Shown piece by piece: positions 54,029 through 62,942 of a DNA stretch of 64,000 nucleotides; within the stretch, counting starts at the first letter, position 1, and each line of letters opens with the position of its first letter. A model generated the notes under the pieces. It saw only the letters and a program-made list of their open reading frames with translations, was not told where the DNA came from and made no database searches. A program made the position numbers and the translations under genes. Where the stretch lies: positions 3,529,205 to 3,593,204 of the forward strand of contig CP098402.1 of the NCBI GenBank assembly GCA_025916675.1, read 5' to 3'. This stretch comes from Phycisphaera sp. Its GTDB lineage: Bacteria > Planctomycetota > Phycisphaerae > Phycisphaerales > UBA1924.

Positions 54029-55279
54029 ATGCCACGCCGCACGCTTGCTCTGGGCATCCTCGGGTGCCTCCTCGCATCGACCGCCCACGCCGACCCGGCC
54101 GTGGACGCCTTCACCCGAGACGGCGCGACGCTCACGAAGGCGACCCAGGAACTCGGCAAGCTCGTTGACAGCGGCGATGCCGACGCGCGCACCCGATTCG
54201 CCCACGCCCTGGCCTCCTTCTTCCACAGCGGCGAGCGTGCGGTCCAGCGGTTGTACGACCACGGCGCGGGCCAGCCCATCCGCTCGGGCAGCGTCATGAT
54301 GTTCCGTGGCATGATGCAGGCCGGACGCAACCCCGACCCCAAGCCGGTCAGCGCCGAAGACGTCCGCGATATCGCCCGCCAGTGGCTGACCGACCTGCGA
54401 CGGGTTGACCAACTCTTCGACGGTGTTCCCGAGGGCGATTGGAAGCTGCGTCTGGACATGGCGCAGATCCCCATCGACTTCAACGGCGACGGCGTGGCCT
54501 CGCCGGGCGAGGCGCCAGCCCGGGCCTTCTCGATCCTCTTTCGCGGTGGTGTGAACATCCCCCAGGACCAGCAGTCGTTCGTGCTCGGGCTCGACGCGAC
54601 CGACCTGCACTGGCTGCGGGCGTACAACGACGTGCTGATGGCTGCCGCCGAGATCATGCTGGCCTACGACAACCAGGAGATGTTCGACCGCTGCGGCCAC
54701 TTGTTCTTCCCCAAGCCCCAATCGCCGTATCCGTTCCTGCAGCAGAGCCGCCCGCTCGATCCGATGGGCATGGATATCGACGTGGGTGACATCCTCGCGT
54801 TCGTGGGCAGCCTCGACTTCCCGCTGGCCGCCGACGGTGCGACGCGCATGGGGAATGCCCGGCAACACCTGCTCCGTGCCATCGACCACAGCAGCGACAT
54901 GTGGAGCAGCGCCCGGGCCGAGACCGACGACGACCGTGAGTGGCTGCCCGCCCCGGGCCAGACGCCCGCGATGGATGGTGTCGAGATCGGCGAGCCGCAG
55001 GTCCGCATGTGGCTCGACCTGCTCGACGAGGCCGAGGCATTGCTCGAGGGCGAGAAGCTCCTGCGCTTCTGGCGCGGCGACGGCTCCCAGGGCATCGATG
55101 TGCGCGAGTTTTTCGAGGAGCCACGCGACTTCGACGTGTTCTATTGGGTCCAGGGCTCCGCCGCCGCGCCTTACCTCGTACCGGTCGAGGATCGCCCCGT
55201 GACGCGCGACGAGCTCTGGAGCGACATGCAGGACGCCTTTGGCGACGATCTGTTCCGGTCGCTGTTCTACATCAACTGA
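54029..55279 (+). CDS. exported protein of unknown function
   Basis: 416 residues with a signal peptide (about 1-21, TAHAD). AGGAGGGG lies eight bases before the ATG, an unusually strong SD. The mature part is mixed helix/strand with the calcium-loop-like DFNGDGVAS and many acidic residues; I do not recognise a family. Divergent from the gamma-glutamyltransferase gene. Confidence 0.68.
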   Translation: MPRRTLALGILGCLLASTAHADPAVDAFTRDGATLTKATQELGKLVDSGDADARTRFAHALASFFHSGERAVQRLYDHGAGQPIRSGSVMMFRGMMQAGRNPDPKPVSAEDVRDIARQWLTDLRRVDQLFDGVPEGDWKLRLDMAQIPIDFNGDGVASPGEAPARAFSILFRGGVNIPQDQQSFVLGLDATDLHWLRAYNDVLMAAAEIMLAYDNQEMFDRCGHLFFPKPQSPYPFLQQSRPLDPMGMDIDVGDILAFVGSLDFPLAADGATRMGNARQHLLRAIDHSSDMWSSARAETDDDREWLPAPGQTPAMDGVEIGEPQVRMWLDLLDEAEALLEGEKLLRFWRGDGSQGIDVREFFEEPRDFDVFYWVQGSAAAPYLVPVEDRPVTRDELWSDMQDAFGDDLFRSLFYIN

Positions 55280-55297
55280 TCTGCGGGAAATAGAACA

Positions 55298-55332
55298 ACG
55301 CGGGCGGCCTGGCAAGGAAAGCACGCCCGCGT
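55298..55332. terminator. inverted repeat between convergent genes
   Basis: A perfect 9-bp inverted repeat ACGCGGGCG / CGCCCGCGT with a 17-base loop lies between the convergent exported genes. No T-run follows on either side, so termination activity is uncertain. Confidence 0.35.
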
Positions 55333-55357
55333 GTAGGGAAGTGATCCGGTTTGGGCC

Positions 55358-57022
55358 TTAGTCGAGCACGCAGCCCGCGTCGAAGGCGTTCTGGAAGGCC
55401 TGGAAGTCGAACATGTCCAGGGACCCGTCGCCGTTCAGGTCGGCGATCAGATCACCAGCGTTGTAGGCATTGAAAAACGCCAGGAAGTCGAAGACGTTGA
55501 GCGTCGCGCTGCCGTCGAAGTCGGCCACGCACGCGCTGAGCGGATTGAACAGTGCGTACAACTGGCCCCCCTGGACCAACTCGGGATCGGCTTCGGCCTC
55601 GTGGACCTGCATGTCCATGAGCCACCAGCCTTCGCCCAGCAGGTCGTCGGCGTAGAAGGCGCCGCTGCTCTCCTCGTTGGTCGTGATGAACTCTGGCTCG
55701 CCCTCGGTGAAGAACTTGCCGGCCGACGCGGCGATCTCGGTAAGCACGCCGCTGTCGACGTTGTAGTTCCAGATCTTGGCCAGGCGATCGCTGCCACCCG
55801 GATCCTCCTGGATGACCACGTTGCCGCGATTGTCGATGCCCATGTTGTCCATGGTCTGCTGGCCCTCATCGCCCTGCAGCAGGATCTCGATCACACCGCC
55901 CGCCTCGGGGTTGGTAATGTCGTCGAAGTAATTGGCAAACAGGCGGCTGTTCAGCGAGCTGCTGGCCGTGGTCACCCAATAGAAGTCGCTCTCGCGACCG
56001 TCGCGGACATCCCACGCGCCATCCTCGATGCGCTGCCAGCGGGTGATGTCTTGGGCGATCGATTCGGTCTGAAGCTCGATTCCCGTCATGTCGCGCACGT
56101 CGCCTAGGTCGATCAGCTCGAAGCGGGCTTGGCCGACATAGCCCGTGGTCGCGTCGCCGAAGCCGAACTCGTTGCTCTCCTCGACGACCGTCGTGCCGTC
56201 GAAACGCACGACCTGGACGCCGTACAGCGTGCCGTTGGTCAGGCCGGCCTTGTCGGCGGGGCTGCCTTCGGGCTGCTTCTCGCCCACGTACACGTACAAC
56301 TCGCAGGGGGCCGGGCCGGGTGCGGTGCTGCGATCGGCGTCGTCCATGGGGATGACGATGGTCTTGACCTGCTCGAAGGGATTGGCCAGCACGTTCTCGT
56401 GGGCCATCTTGCCGACGGCGGGGATTTCGTAGCTCACGCCGGCGTCATCGCCGGTTACGACGTGGGCGAACGCACGGCCGTGGTCGGCGCTGAAGGGCGG
56501 GCGGGTCTCCTCGCCGCTCATGAAGATGCGTTCGGTCGTGCCCAGGCCGGTGGTCGAGTCGTAGAACGCGCTCACGGGCGGCAGGTCGGCCGAGCACAGT
56601 CGGTTGAGCGTCTCGCTGAACGACTCCGTGTAGCCGACGAACGGTGTCCACACGAAGACGCGCTTGATCAGATCCTCGCCGGCGATCACTTCGAGTGTGT
56701 CGGCGTCGATGGTCCACTTGCTCACGAACGCGCCGATCGCGCCATGCTCACGAACCACGCCGGCGGACGTGCCAAGTTCGTGGTTCATAAGCACGGTGAA
56801 CGTGCCGTCGCCGTTGTCGTATCCACCCATGCCGTCGGGAATGCCGACCATCCGGTAGTCGCTCCCCGTCGGGCTGTCACCAACGGTCAGGATGCTGGTC
56901 GATCGGGCGTCGCTCAGTGTTCCGTCGACGTAGGGCTCGGCCGAACTGTTTGGGCCGGTGGTCTGGGCAAGGCCGGTGGCGGCACCAGCGAGAAGCATCA
57001 GGGTCGCGATCGAATTGCGCAT
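55358..57022 (-). CDS. secreted PhoX-like (DUF839) protein with C-terminal dockerin-like module
   Basis: 554 residues. Signal peptide (1-20, LAQTT). The main domain opens DGTLSDARSTSILTVGDSP and contains DGMGGYDNGDGTFTVLMNHELG and WWLMDMQVHE, resembling PhoX/DUF839-type beta-propeller proteins, though I see no certain metal ligands. The last 50 residues hold two calcium-loop-like repeats, DFDGSATLNVFDFLAFFNAYNAGD and DLNGDGSLDMFDFQAFQNAFDAGC, the dockerin-like C-terminal module common in Phycisphaerales. It may anchor or sort the protein. ATG 57022 has AGGAG five bases ahead. Confidence 0.8.
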   Translation of the reverse strand: MRNSIATLMLLAGAATGLAQTTGPNSSAEPYVDGTLSDARSTSILTVGDSPTGSDYRMVGIPDGMGGYDNGDGTFTVLMNHELGTSAGVVREHGAIGAFVSKWTIDADTLEVIAGEDLIKRVFVWTPFVGYTESFSETLNRLCSADLPPVSAFYDSTTGLGTTERIFMSGEETRPPFSADHGRAFAHVVTGDDAGVSYEIPAVGKMAHENVLANPFEQVKTIVIPMDDADRSTAPGPAPCELYVYVGEKQPEGSPADKAGLTNGTLYGVQVVRFDGTTVVEESNEFGFGDATTGYVGQARFELIDLGDVRDMTGIELQTESIAQDITRWQRIEDGAWDVRDGRESDFYWVTTASSSLNSRLFANYFDDITNPEAGGVIEILLQGDEGQQTMDNMGIDNRGNVVIQEDPGGSDRLAKIWNYNVDSGVLTEIAASAGKFFTEGEPEFITTNEESSGAFYADDLLGEGWWLMDMQVHEAEADPELVQGGQLYALFNPLSACVADFDGSATLNVFDFLAFFNAYNAGDLIADLNGDGSLDMFDFQAFQNAFDAGCVLD

Positions 57023-57262
57023 GGATTCTCCTTTGCTCGCAGGCTCGATCGGAGCGGACGCGTGCCTGCTCCACCGAGTGCGGCTTTGGTACCCATGCGT
57101 GAAACGAAAGCCAAGCAATCCGGGTCGCTCTGCGCCGAGTCTTCGCGCAATGACGCCGGTCTTGTCCGAGCGTAAACACCCTCTTTATGAACGGGGGCGT
57201 GCATGCTCCGCGATGTGCTGCGCATGCGAGTGCTGCTTTTTCTGAACAACACAGTGTTGCAT

Positions 57263-57493
57263 CTATCCAAAGACGTGCAGCAGCGCCCAGATCGCCAGCA
57301 CCGGCAGCAGCCAGTCGTTGCCGTGATACCCGTGATGGCCGTAGTGCCCGTGGAAGCCGTGGTGGCCGCCGTGGTAGCGGTAATGCCCGTGGCCGTGGCA
57401 GCCCGAGAGCAGGACCGCGCTCCCGACACCAATGAGCACCAGCCCGCCGCGCCACGTATTGAGTCGAGTTCGTCCGTTGGTCGGCTTGCCCAT
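57263..57493 (-). CDS. His/Gly-rich small lipoprotein
   Basis: 76 residues. Lipobox VLLSGC; the mature region starts HGHGHYRYHGGHHGFHGHYGHHGYHG, with about 12 His residues, then a hydrophobic helix near the C-terminus (LLPVLAIWALLHVFG). It could bind metal. GGAG lies seven bases before the ATG at 57491-57493, while the ATG six bases earlier is too close to the SD. Function unknown. Confidence 0.7.
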   Translation of the reverse strand: MGKPTNGRTRLNTWRGGLVLIGVGSAVLLSGCHGHGHYRYHGGHHGFHGHYGHHGYHGNDWLLPVLAIWALLHVFG

Positions 57494-57683
57494 GATCATG
57501 CTCCTTTGGCCGCACACACGGGCCGCTAGCCGCCCCCTCCAGCGGCTCGCAGCCCGATGTGTAAGCTAGTGCTAACAACATAACGGCGATCGGCTGAATC
57601 CGAGCCAAGAAATCGCCGGTGTGGGGCGATTTTACGGTTATCGGGCTATATGATCTGCCCCAGCGGCTCGGGAATGGCCGCCC

Positions 57684-57689
57684 TATACT
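57684..57689 (+). promoter_or_regulatory. candidate -10 box for tRNA-Ala
   Basis: TATACT lies 32 bp before the tRNA start in GC-rich sequence. I see no convincing -35 hexamer. Pattern only. Confidence 0.35.
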
Positions 57690-57721
57690 CACGCCCTCCG
57701 GCCGAGAGGCCAAGCGAAACC

Positions 57722-57794
57722 GGGGCGGTAGCTCAGTTGGTAGAGCGCATCGTTCGCAATGATGAGGTCGCGTGTTCGACTCACGTCCGCTCCA
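57722..57794 (+). tRNA. tRNA-Ala (CGC)
   Basis: 73 nt including the discriminator A. Cloverleaf: acceptor GGGGCGG/CCGCTCC with the G3-U70 pair (the alanine identity element), D-arm GCTC-AGTTGGTA-GAGC, anticodon stem-loop CATCG-TTCGCAA-TGATG (anticodon CGC, reading GCG), T-arm GCGTG-TTCGACT-CACGT. CCA is not encoded. Confidence 0.96.
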
Positions 57795-57812
57795 CTTCCC
57801 AATCACACAGGC

Positions 57813-58325
57813 ATGACCGATCGACCCAATCGACTGTGGTGGGCCGTATATCCGCCCCTGGCGGTGGCCCGAGAACTGGCGATTCCGATCAAGCAGGCCC
57901 GGGCGGCCGTCAAAGCTGTTCAGAAGCGACGCCGGATCCTGATTGCGGCCGCCCCTGCGGCGTTCGCTATCGGGGCGTTCGGCTGGCTCGCGTTTCTCGA
58001 AGCCGTATCCACCATCTACAACGAGGTGAACACGTTCCACCCCGATGGCTCGCTCGCGTCCACGAGCGCCACCGGCCCCTTCGGCACCACGACCTACCCG
58101 CTGCTGGCCAGCGCGATCCTCGGGTATGGCGTCGCGTGGCTCATCGGCGTCGTGCTGACGTTTGTCGCCCAGGACCGCATCATCGGCACCGAGGCCCGCC
58201 GCTGCGCGCGCACGCCCGCCTGCTTCGCCTGTGGTTACGACCTCTCGGCGGTGGTGGGGGATGTCTGCCCCGAGTGCGGCACCGCCCGCGTTGGCGAGCC
58301 TCCGGCGCGTATCGTGTCGCCATGA
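57813..58325 (+). CDS. membrane protein with C-terminal zinc ribbon
   Basis: 170 residues. Two transmembrane helices (about 43-62 and 93-118), then the ribbon ACFACGYDLSAVVGDVCPECGTA (about 137-157). It is the same architecture as the zinc-ribbon genes near the start of the window. The stop overlaps the next gene's ATG as ATGA. Function unknown. Confidence 0.75.
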   Translation: MTDRPNRLWWAVYPPLAVARELAIPIKQARAAVKAVQKRRRILIAAAPAAFAIGAFGWLAFLEAVSTIYNEVNTFHPDGSLASTSATGPFGTTTYPLLASAILGYGVAWLIGVVLTFVAQDRIIGTEARRCARTPACFACGYDLSAVVGDVCPECGTARVGEPPARIVSP

Positions 58326-58894
58326 TCGAGACCGACTTCCTGCGGACCAAGTTCGAGCAAGCCCTGCTATACGACGCCTACGTCGCCACCGGCAAGGACA
58401 ACCACCAGAAGGCGTGGGCTGACTTTCGCCAGAGCGTCCGGACGACCGTCGAGCACCACTCCCTGTTCGAGGGTTTTACCCGTCGCATGCACGTCCTCGC
58501 CATCAGCGGCACGTGGTGCGGCGATTGTGTGCAGCAGGTGCCGATGCTCGACGCGATCGCCAAGCTCCGGCCCGACCTCATCGGGCTGGGATTGCTCGAT
58601 CGCGACGAGCACATGGACCTGGCCGAGCGGCTGGTGATCAACGATGGCAACCGTGTGCCGGTGGTGCTGTTCCTCAACGAGGAATTCGACTTTGTGTCGA
58701 TGTACGGCGATCGCACGCTGACGCGATACCGGGCGATCGCCGAACGGCAACTTGGCGCATCGTGCCCGCTGCCGGGCGCGCCGGTGCCGGCCGACGAGAT
58801 CGCGGCGACCTTGCAAGATTGGATCAACGAGACCGAGCGGGCCCAACTGGTCTGCCGGATGAGCACCAAGCTGCGCGCCAAGCACGGCGATTAA
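58322..58894 (+). CDS. thioredoxin-family protein
   Basis: 190 residues. A thioredoxin-fold region has SGTWCGDCVQQVPMLDAIAK (CxxC active site near 65) and later NRVPVVLFLNEEFD (cis-Pro region). The N-terminal 55 residues are helical. No signal peptide, so probably cytoplasmic. ATGA overlap couples it to the zinc-ribbon gene upstream. Its substrate is unknown. Confidence 0.85.
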   Translation: MIETDFLRTKFEQALLYDAYVATGKDNHQKAWADFRQSVRTTVEHHSLFEGFTRRMHVLAISGTWCGDCVQQVPMLDAIAKLRPDLIGLGLLDRDEHMDLAERLVINDGNRVPVVLFLNEEFDFVSMYGDRTLTRYRAIAERQLGASCPLPGAPVPADEIAATLQDWINETERAQLVCRMSTKLRAKHGD

Positions 58895-58907
58895 CGGAAG
58901 TCTCACG

Positions 58908-59681
58908 ATGCTCGAACTCTGGCCCCACGCCCGCTACATCTGGCGCACCGCGTTGTCGGACGTGCGCCACCGCTACGCCGGCGCGAGCGCGGGCGTGCTG
59001 TGGAACGTCCTCCAGCCGCTCTCGATGATCCTGGTGTACTCGATCGTGTTCGCCCAGATCATGGACCGCCCGAGCCGGGGCGATGCGCCGTACGTGGTCT
59101 ACCTGTGCAGCGCGATGCTGCCGTGGCTGGCTTTTGGCGAGACCGTTTCTCGCGGCAGCAACGCCATCCGGGCGAATGCCCAGTATCTACGGAAACTGCC
59201 CATCCCAGAGAGTGCTTTTGTCGCCCAGACGGTCGTTTCGAGCGCGATCGGGCTGGCGATCAGCTTCGCGCTTCTGGCGGTGGCCGCCATCCCCTTCGGC
59301 TTTATTCCGAATGCGTACTGGCTCCTCGCGCCACTCCCGTTCGCGCTGCTCCTGTTGCTCGCGTTCGGCGTGGCGTCGCTCGGTGCGGCGGTTGTCCCCT
59401 TCGTGTCAGACGTGAGCGAGGTCATCAAGATCGGCCTGACCATCGGTTTCTGGGCCTATCCGATTGTCTATGTCGCCGACATCTTGCCCCAACCGATCCA
59501 GGCCGTGCTCCCATACAACCCGGCGTATCCGGCGCTCGAGGCCGGTCGGCAGATGATCATCGAAGGGCGTTTGCCGGACTGGTGGCTCATGCCCGCCGCG
59601 CTCGGCTGGGGCGTGCTGTTTACGACTCTCGGTTTGCTCGCGCTCAAGGCCGTTCGGGCCGAGATCCGCGACGTGATCTAA
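58908..59681 (+). CDS. polysaccharide ABC transporter permease (Wzm/TagG-like)
   Basis: 257 residues, six predicted transmembrane helices (from about 33 to 245). Typical starting context RTALSDVRHRYAGASAGVLWNVLQPLSMILVYSIVF and the ABC-2 end PYNPAYPALEAGRQMIIEGRLPD. It would export a polysaccharide or lipid-linked glycan across the inner membrane together with an ATPase. The partner Wzt-like ATPase is not visible in the window. GGAAG is seven bases before the ATG. Confidence 0.88.
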   Translation: MLELWPHARYIWRTALSDVRHRYAGASAGVLWNVLQPLSMILVYSIVFAQIMDRPSRGDAPYVVYLCSAMLPWLAFGETVSRGSNAIRANAQYLRKLPIPESAFVAQTVVSSAIGLAISFALLAVAAIPFGFIPNAYWLLAPLPFALLLLLAFGVASLGAAVVPFVSDVSEVIKIGLTIGFWAYPIVYVADILPQPIQAVLPYNPAYPALEAGRQMIIEGRLPDWWLMPAALGWGVLFTTLGLLALKAVRAEIRDVI

Positions 59682-59684
59682 GCG

Positions 59685-62600
59685 TCAGTCTTCGATCAGC
59701 CGCAGGTCGGTCAGCATGATCGCCAGCGGGCGGCCCTCCCCCTGATTCCACTTCCACATGTTGAGCTGCAGGTGGTTCGCGCCCTCGTTCACGCGCACGG
59801 GGATGGTGATGGCGTGGTCGGTACGGGGTTGTGTCTTGGGGATGGGCTGGTCGGCCACCTGCTTGCCGTTGAGGACAACTCGAATACGTTGACCGGGATG
59901 CGTGTTGCGGCAGGTGATCGCCAGCTTTGCCTTGCCGGCCCTGGTTGCGTGCAACACGGCCGCCGCGCTTGGCCCGCGCAGCCACCGGAAGCGGTCGAGG
60001 TTCTGCTCGGGCTTGGGGCCTTCCCAGTGCTCGAAGCCGAAGCGGGGTTCATACGCCGGGTGCGTGGGGCGGATGAGTGTGGCGCTCTGGGGCATCGGCG
60101 CGGGTCGTGTGAAATCGATCTTGCGGCTCAGGCCGATGCGTTTGCCCGCGCCGCTCTGGGCCAGGGCCGAGTGCAGACGCTGGTAGCTCGTCCACAGGCT
60201 CCACTCGTTCTGGGTGTGGATGCGGGCCCATTGGCCCAGGTCGCTGCGGTAGCTGGCGTCGCGATACAGCGTATCGATCGCCGCGGCCAGCGCTTCGGCT
60301 GATACGTCGGATGCCACGAGCCCGGTCACGCCGTGGGTGATCGCCTCGGGCACGCCACCCACCGGGAAGCCCACCGAGGGCGTGCCGCACGCGGCGGCCT
60401 CGATGAAGACCTGGCCGAACGCCTCGTCGGTGCTTGGCGCGACGAACACGTCGCACGCCGAGTAGAGCATCGTGAGCTGCTGGGCGTCGCGCATGTAGCC
60501 CATCGCGCGCATGCCGGGGATGGGCGGCTTGGCGTTGGGGGCCATATAGCCCACGCCGACGACGGTGGCGTCGGGCAGGTCGAGTTGCTTGAGTGCCTTG
60601 GCGAGGTAGCCGATGCCCTTTCGCTCGTCTTCGAGCGAGCAGGCCGAGGCCATGATGATGAAGTCGTCCTGGGGCAATCCCAGGATGTCGCGGCAGGTCG
60701 CCTTGTCGCGTGGTTGGAGGGCATCGAGGTCAAGGCCATAGCGAACCGCGTGGACCGGTGGGCGGCACCCGAGGTCGAAGGGAGCCGCGTCATGGTCCTG
60801 GGTAGGTTTCTCGATCGTGTCGAGCTTGGCGAGCGCGGCCTTCGCGCGGTCGGCCAGCCACTGGCTGTTGGTCAAGATCGTGAGCGTCTCGCTACCAGTC
60901 AGAAAACGCCGCTTTGCCTCCCACGCGGGGCGGATGGCGTCGTCTTCCATGGCCGGGTAGCCGGCGTTGGTGCTGGTCGGGCCGACGGTGCCGGTCAGGA
61001 AGTCTTCGTTGTCGCCGAAGTAGGTCTCGCGGCCGGTGAGCAGCCACGCGTCGTGCATAAAGAACACGGTCTCGTGCTTGGCGGTGATGGCGCTGAGCAC
61101 CTCTGGCGCGATGTCGGCGCCGTGCACGTTGCCGATGATGACCAGGTCGGGGTCGTGCGCGTCGATGGCGGCCAGGGCGTCGGTGGCCGAGACGGTCGGG
61201 CTCTCGCGCACCGGCTCGGGATGCGTCGCTGCGAGCACACGCACGTCGTGCCCGGCGCTGGCGAAGGCTTCGGCCAATCGCCGCTGCGCGATGCCCGCGC
61301 CGTATTCGAATCCGACGTCATTGAAGAACACTACGCGCAGGCGGCCCTTGACGACCTCCTTCTCCCGCTTCTCCAGCGTGATGTCGTGTTTCTCGCAGTG
61401 GTCGACGACGACCTTGGGCAGCTCGCCTCGGAAGCCCTCGCCTTCGCCCTCGCTGGTCTTCTGGTCGGCGTGGGTGCGATACCAGCAGATGGGGCGGCCG
61501 ATGCTGTGGACGGTCGCGCCGGCCTGCGCCATGCGTAGCCACAGCTCGTAGTCCATCGAGTAGTACCAATCGACGCGCACGTGTGCGCCGGCATTGTCCC
61601 ACAGTTCCTTGCTGAAGAAACAATCGGGCTGCCACCAGAACTGCCCGGTGAGCCAGCAGTTCTCCAGGTCGAGCATGTCCATGAGCGGCATCGGGCCGTC
61701 GGGACAACTCGTGATGCACTGGTGGACCAGCTTGCCCTCGCGGAACACCTGCGAGACGCCGTTGATGAAGCTCGCGCCGCTGGTCTTGTACGCGATGGCC
61801 GCCGCGGCGAGCGCGCCGGGCGTCAGCATGTCGTCGCTGTTGATCCAGGTGAGCAATTCACCGGTGGAGCGCTCGAAGCCTTTATTGATCGCGTCGCTCT
61901 GGCCCTTGTCCTTTTCCGAGACGATCACGGCGAAGTGATCTCGGTACTTATCGACGACCTCCATCGTGTGGTCGGTCGACTTGCCGTCCATCAGGATGTG
62001 CTCAAGGTTGGGGTAGCCCTGGTGGATCACCGAGAGGATGGTCTCCTCGATGAAGTGGCCCTGGTTGTACGTGGGCGTGACGACCGTGATCTTGGGCCAG
62101 GGCGAGCCGTCGGGCATCGTTGGCGGCAGAGGCTTCGCGTCGGGCACCACCCAGGGCCACCGGCTGAGGCCTTCGAGCCGCCGGTTCTGTCGACGGGGTT
62201 CGAGAATCTCTCGGGCCCTCATCACGTTCTTCACAAGGGCTTGCCGCGTCTTCGCACTTCCCAGGCCCGTGGGCGAGACCACCGCCGGCGTGCGCATCGT
62301 GGCGTCGGGGGCGGGCGTCGGACCCTCGGAGAGCGCCTTGCGCGACAAGTCGCTCAGGCGGCCATAAAGGTCACCTTCAAGCCGGATCGGAAGCACACCG
62401 GCCGACGCGGTGTGGCGGGCGAGCAGTGCCAGATCCTTGCCACCGCCGATCCCGCGCCAGTCTTTGGTGCTACGGGCATGCGCACCGATCACCACGGCGA
62501 GTGCGCCATCGGGCATGGCGTCGGCGATGGAGTCGAGGCTGGCCGATACGGCATCCGCATCGCCGCCGCACACGACCGCGACGGATGGCTTGATGGGGAG

Positions 62601-62912
62601 CGTGCGGAGCAACTCGGCCGCCGTGTGCTCAACGATGACTGCCCTGCGGAGCTTTTCGGCGATCGTGGTAGCAGCATCGGCATCGCCTGTGGCAACAAAC
62701 ACGTGCCACGATCGTTCGTCGCACGCCTTGGTGAGCGCGTCGAGCGATGCGGCAGTGGGTTCGCCGGCCACCAAAGCCACGCCATCCTTGCCGTGCAGTG
62801 CTAATTCCAGTGCTTTGGCGGGTGTTGCGTCGCGGCCCAACTTGCTGGCCTGTTCGGCAAGATCGCGAGCGTGTTGCAAGAGTCCCGTGCTCACGGTTTG
62901 GGTCGTGGTCAT
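59685..62912 (-). CDS. multidomain glycosyltransferase (GT2 plus GT4 plus extra domains)
   Basis: 1075 residues. Residues 1-255 form an unassigned alpha/beta region. A GT2 domain (about 275-535) has ITVVTPTYNQGHFIEETILSVIHQGYPNLE and the acidic ELLTWINSDDML motif. A GT4 domain (about 545-935) has DVGFEYGAGIAQRRLAEAFASAGHDVRVL and the EAFGQVFIEAAACGTPSVGFPVGG E-x7-E motif. The C-terminal 130 residues are a beta-sandwich (RIRVVLNGKQVADQPI...GANHLQLNMW). It probably adds two sugars in surface glycan assembly. GGGGAG precedes the ATG. Confidence 0.88.
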   Translation of the reverse strand: MTTTQTVSTGLLQHARDLAEQASKLGRDATPAKALELALHGKDGVALVAGEPTAASLDALTKACDERSWHVFVATGDADAATTIAEKLRRAVIVEHTAAELLRTLPIKPSVAVVCGGDADAVSASLDSIADAMPDGALAVVIGAHARSTKDWRGIGGGKDLALLARHTASAGVLPIRLEGDLYGRLSDLSRKALSEGPTPAPDATMRTPAVVSPTGLGSAKTRQALVKNVMRAREILEPRRQNRRLEGLSRWPWVVPDAKPLPPTMPDGSPWPKITVVTPTYNQGHFIEETILSVIHQGYPNLEHILMDGKSTDHTMEVVDKYRDHFAVIVSEKDKGQSDAINKGFERSTGELLTWINSDDMLTPGALAAAAIAYKTSGASFINGVSQVFREGKLVHQCITSCPDGPMPLMDMLDLENCWLTGQFWWQPDCFFSKELWDNAGAHVRVDWYYSMDYELWLRMAQAGATVHSIGRPICWYRTHADQKTSEGEGEGFRGELPKVVVDHCEKHDITLEKREKEVVKGRLRVVFFNDVGFEYGAGIAQRRLAEAFASAGHDVRVLAATHPEPVRESPTVSATDALAAIDAHDPDLVIIGNVHGADIAPEVLSAITAKHETVFFMHDAWLLTGRETYFGDNEDFLTGTVGPTSTNAGYPAMEDDAIRPAWEAKRRFLTGSETLTILTNSQWLADRAKAALAKLDTIEKPTQDHDAAPFDLGCRPPVHAVRYGLDLDALQPRDKATCRDILGLPQDDFIIMASACSLEDERKGIGYLAKALKQLDLPDATVVGVGYMAPNAKPPIPGMRAMGYMRDAQQLTMLYSACDVFVAPSTDEAFGQVFIEAAACGTPSVGFPVGGVPEAITHGVTGLVASDVSAEALAAAIDTLYRDASYRSDLGQWARIHTQNEWSLWTSYQRLHSALAQSGAGKRIGLSRKIDFTRPAPMPQSATLIRPTHPAYEPRFGFEHWEGPKPEQNLDRFRWLRGPSAAAVLHATRAGKAKLAITCRNTHPGQRIRVVLNGKQVADQPIPKTQPRTDHAITIPVRVNEGANHLQLNMWKWNQGEGRPLAIMLTDLRLIED

Positions 62913-62942
62913 GAATCGCTCCCCTGGTTCATTCGTAGCGTG

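Noticed and set aside
57230-57262. CAACACAGTGTTG palindrome as an operator or terminator
   Set aside because: It is perfect but short, lacks a T-run and has no known match.
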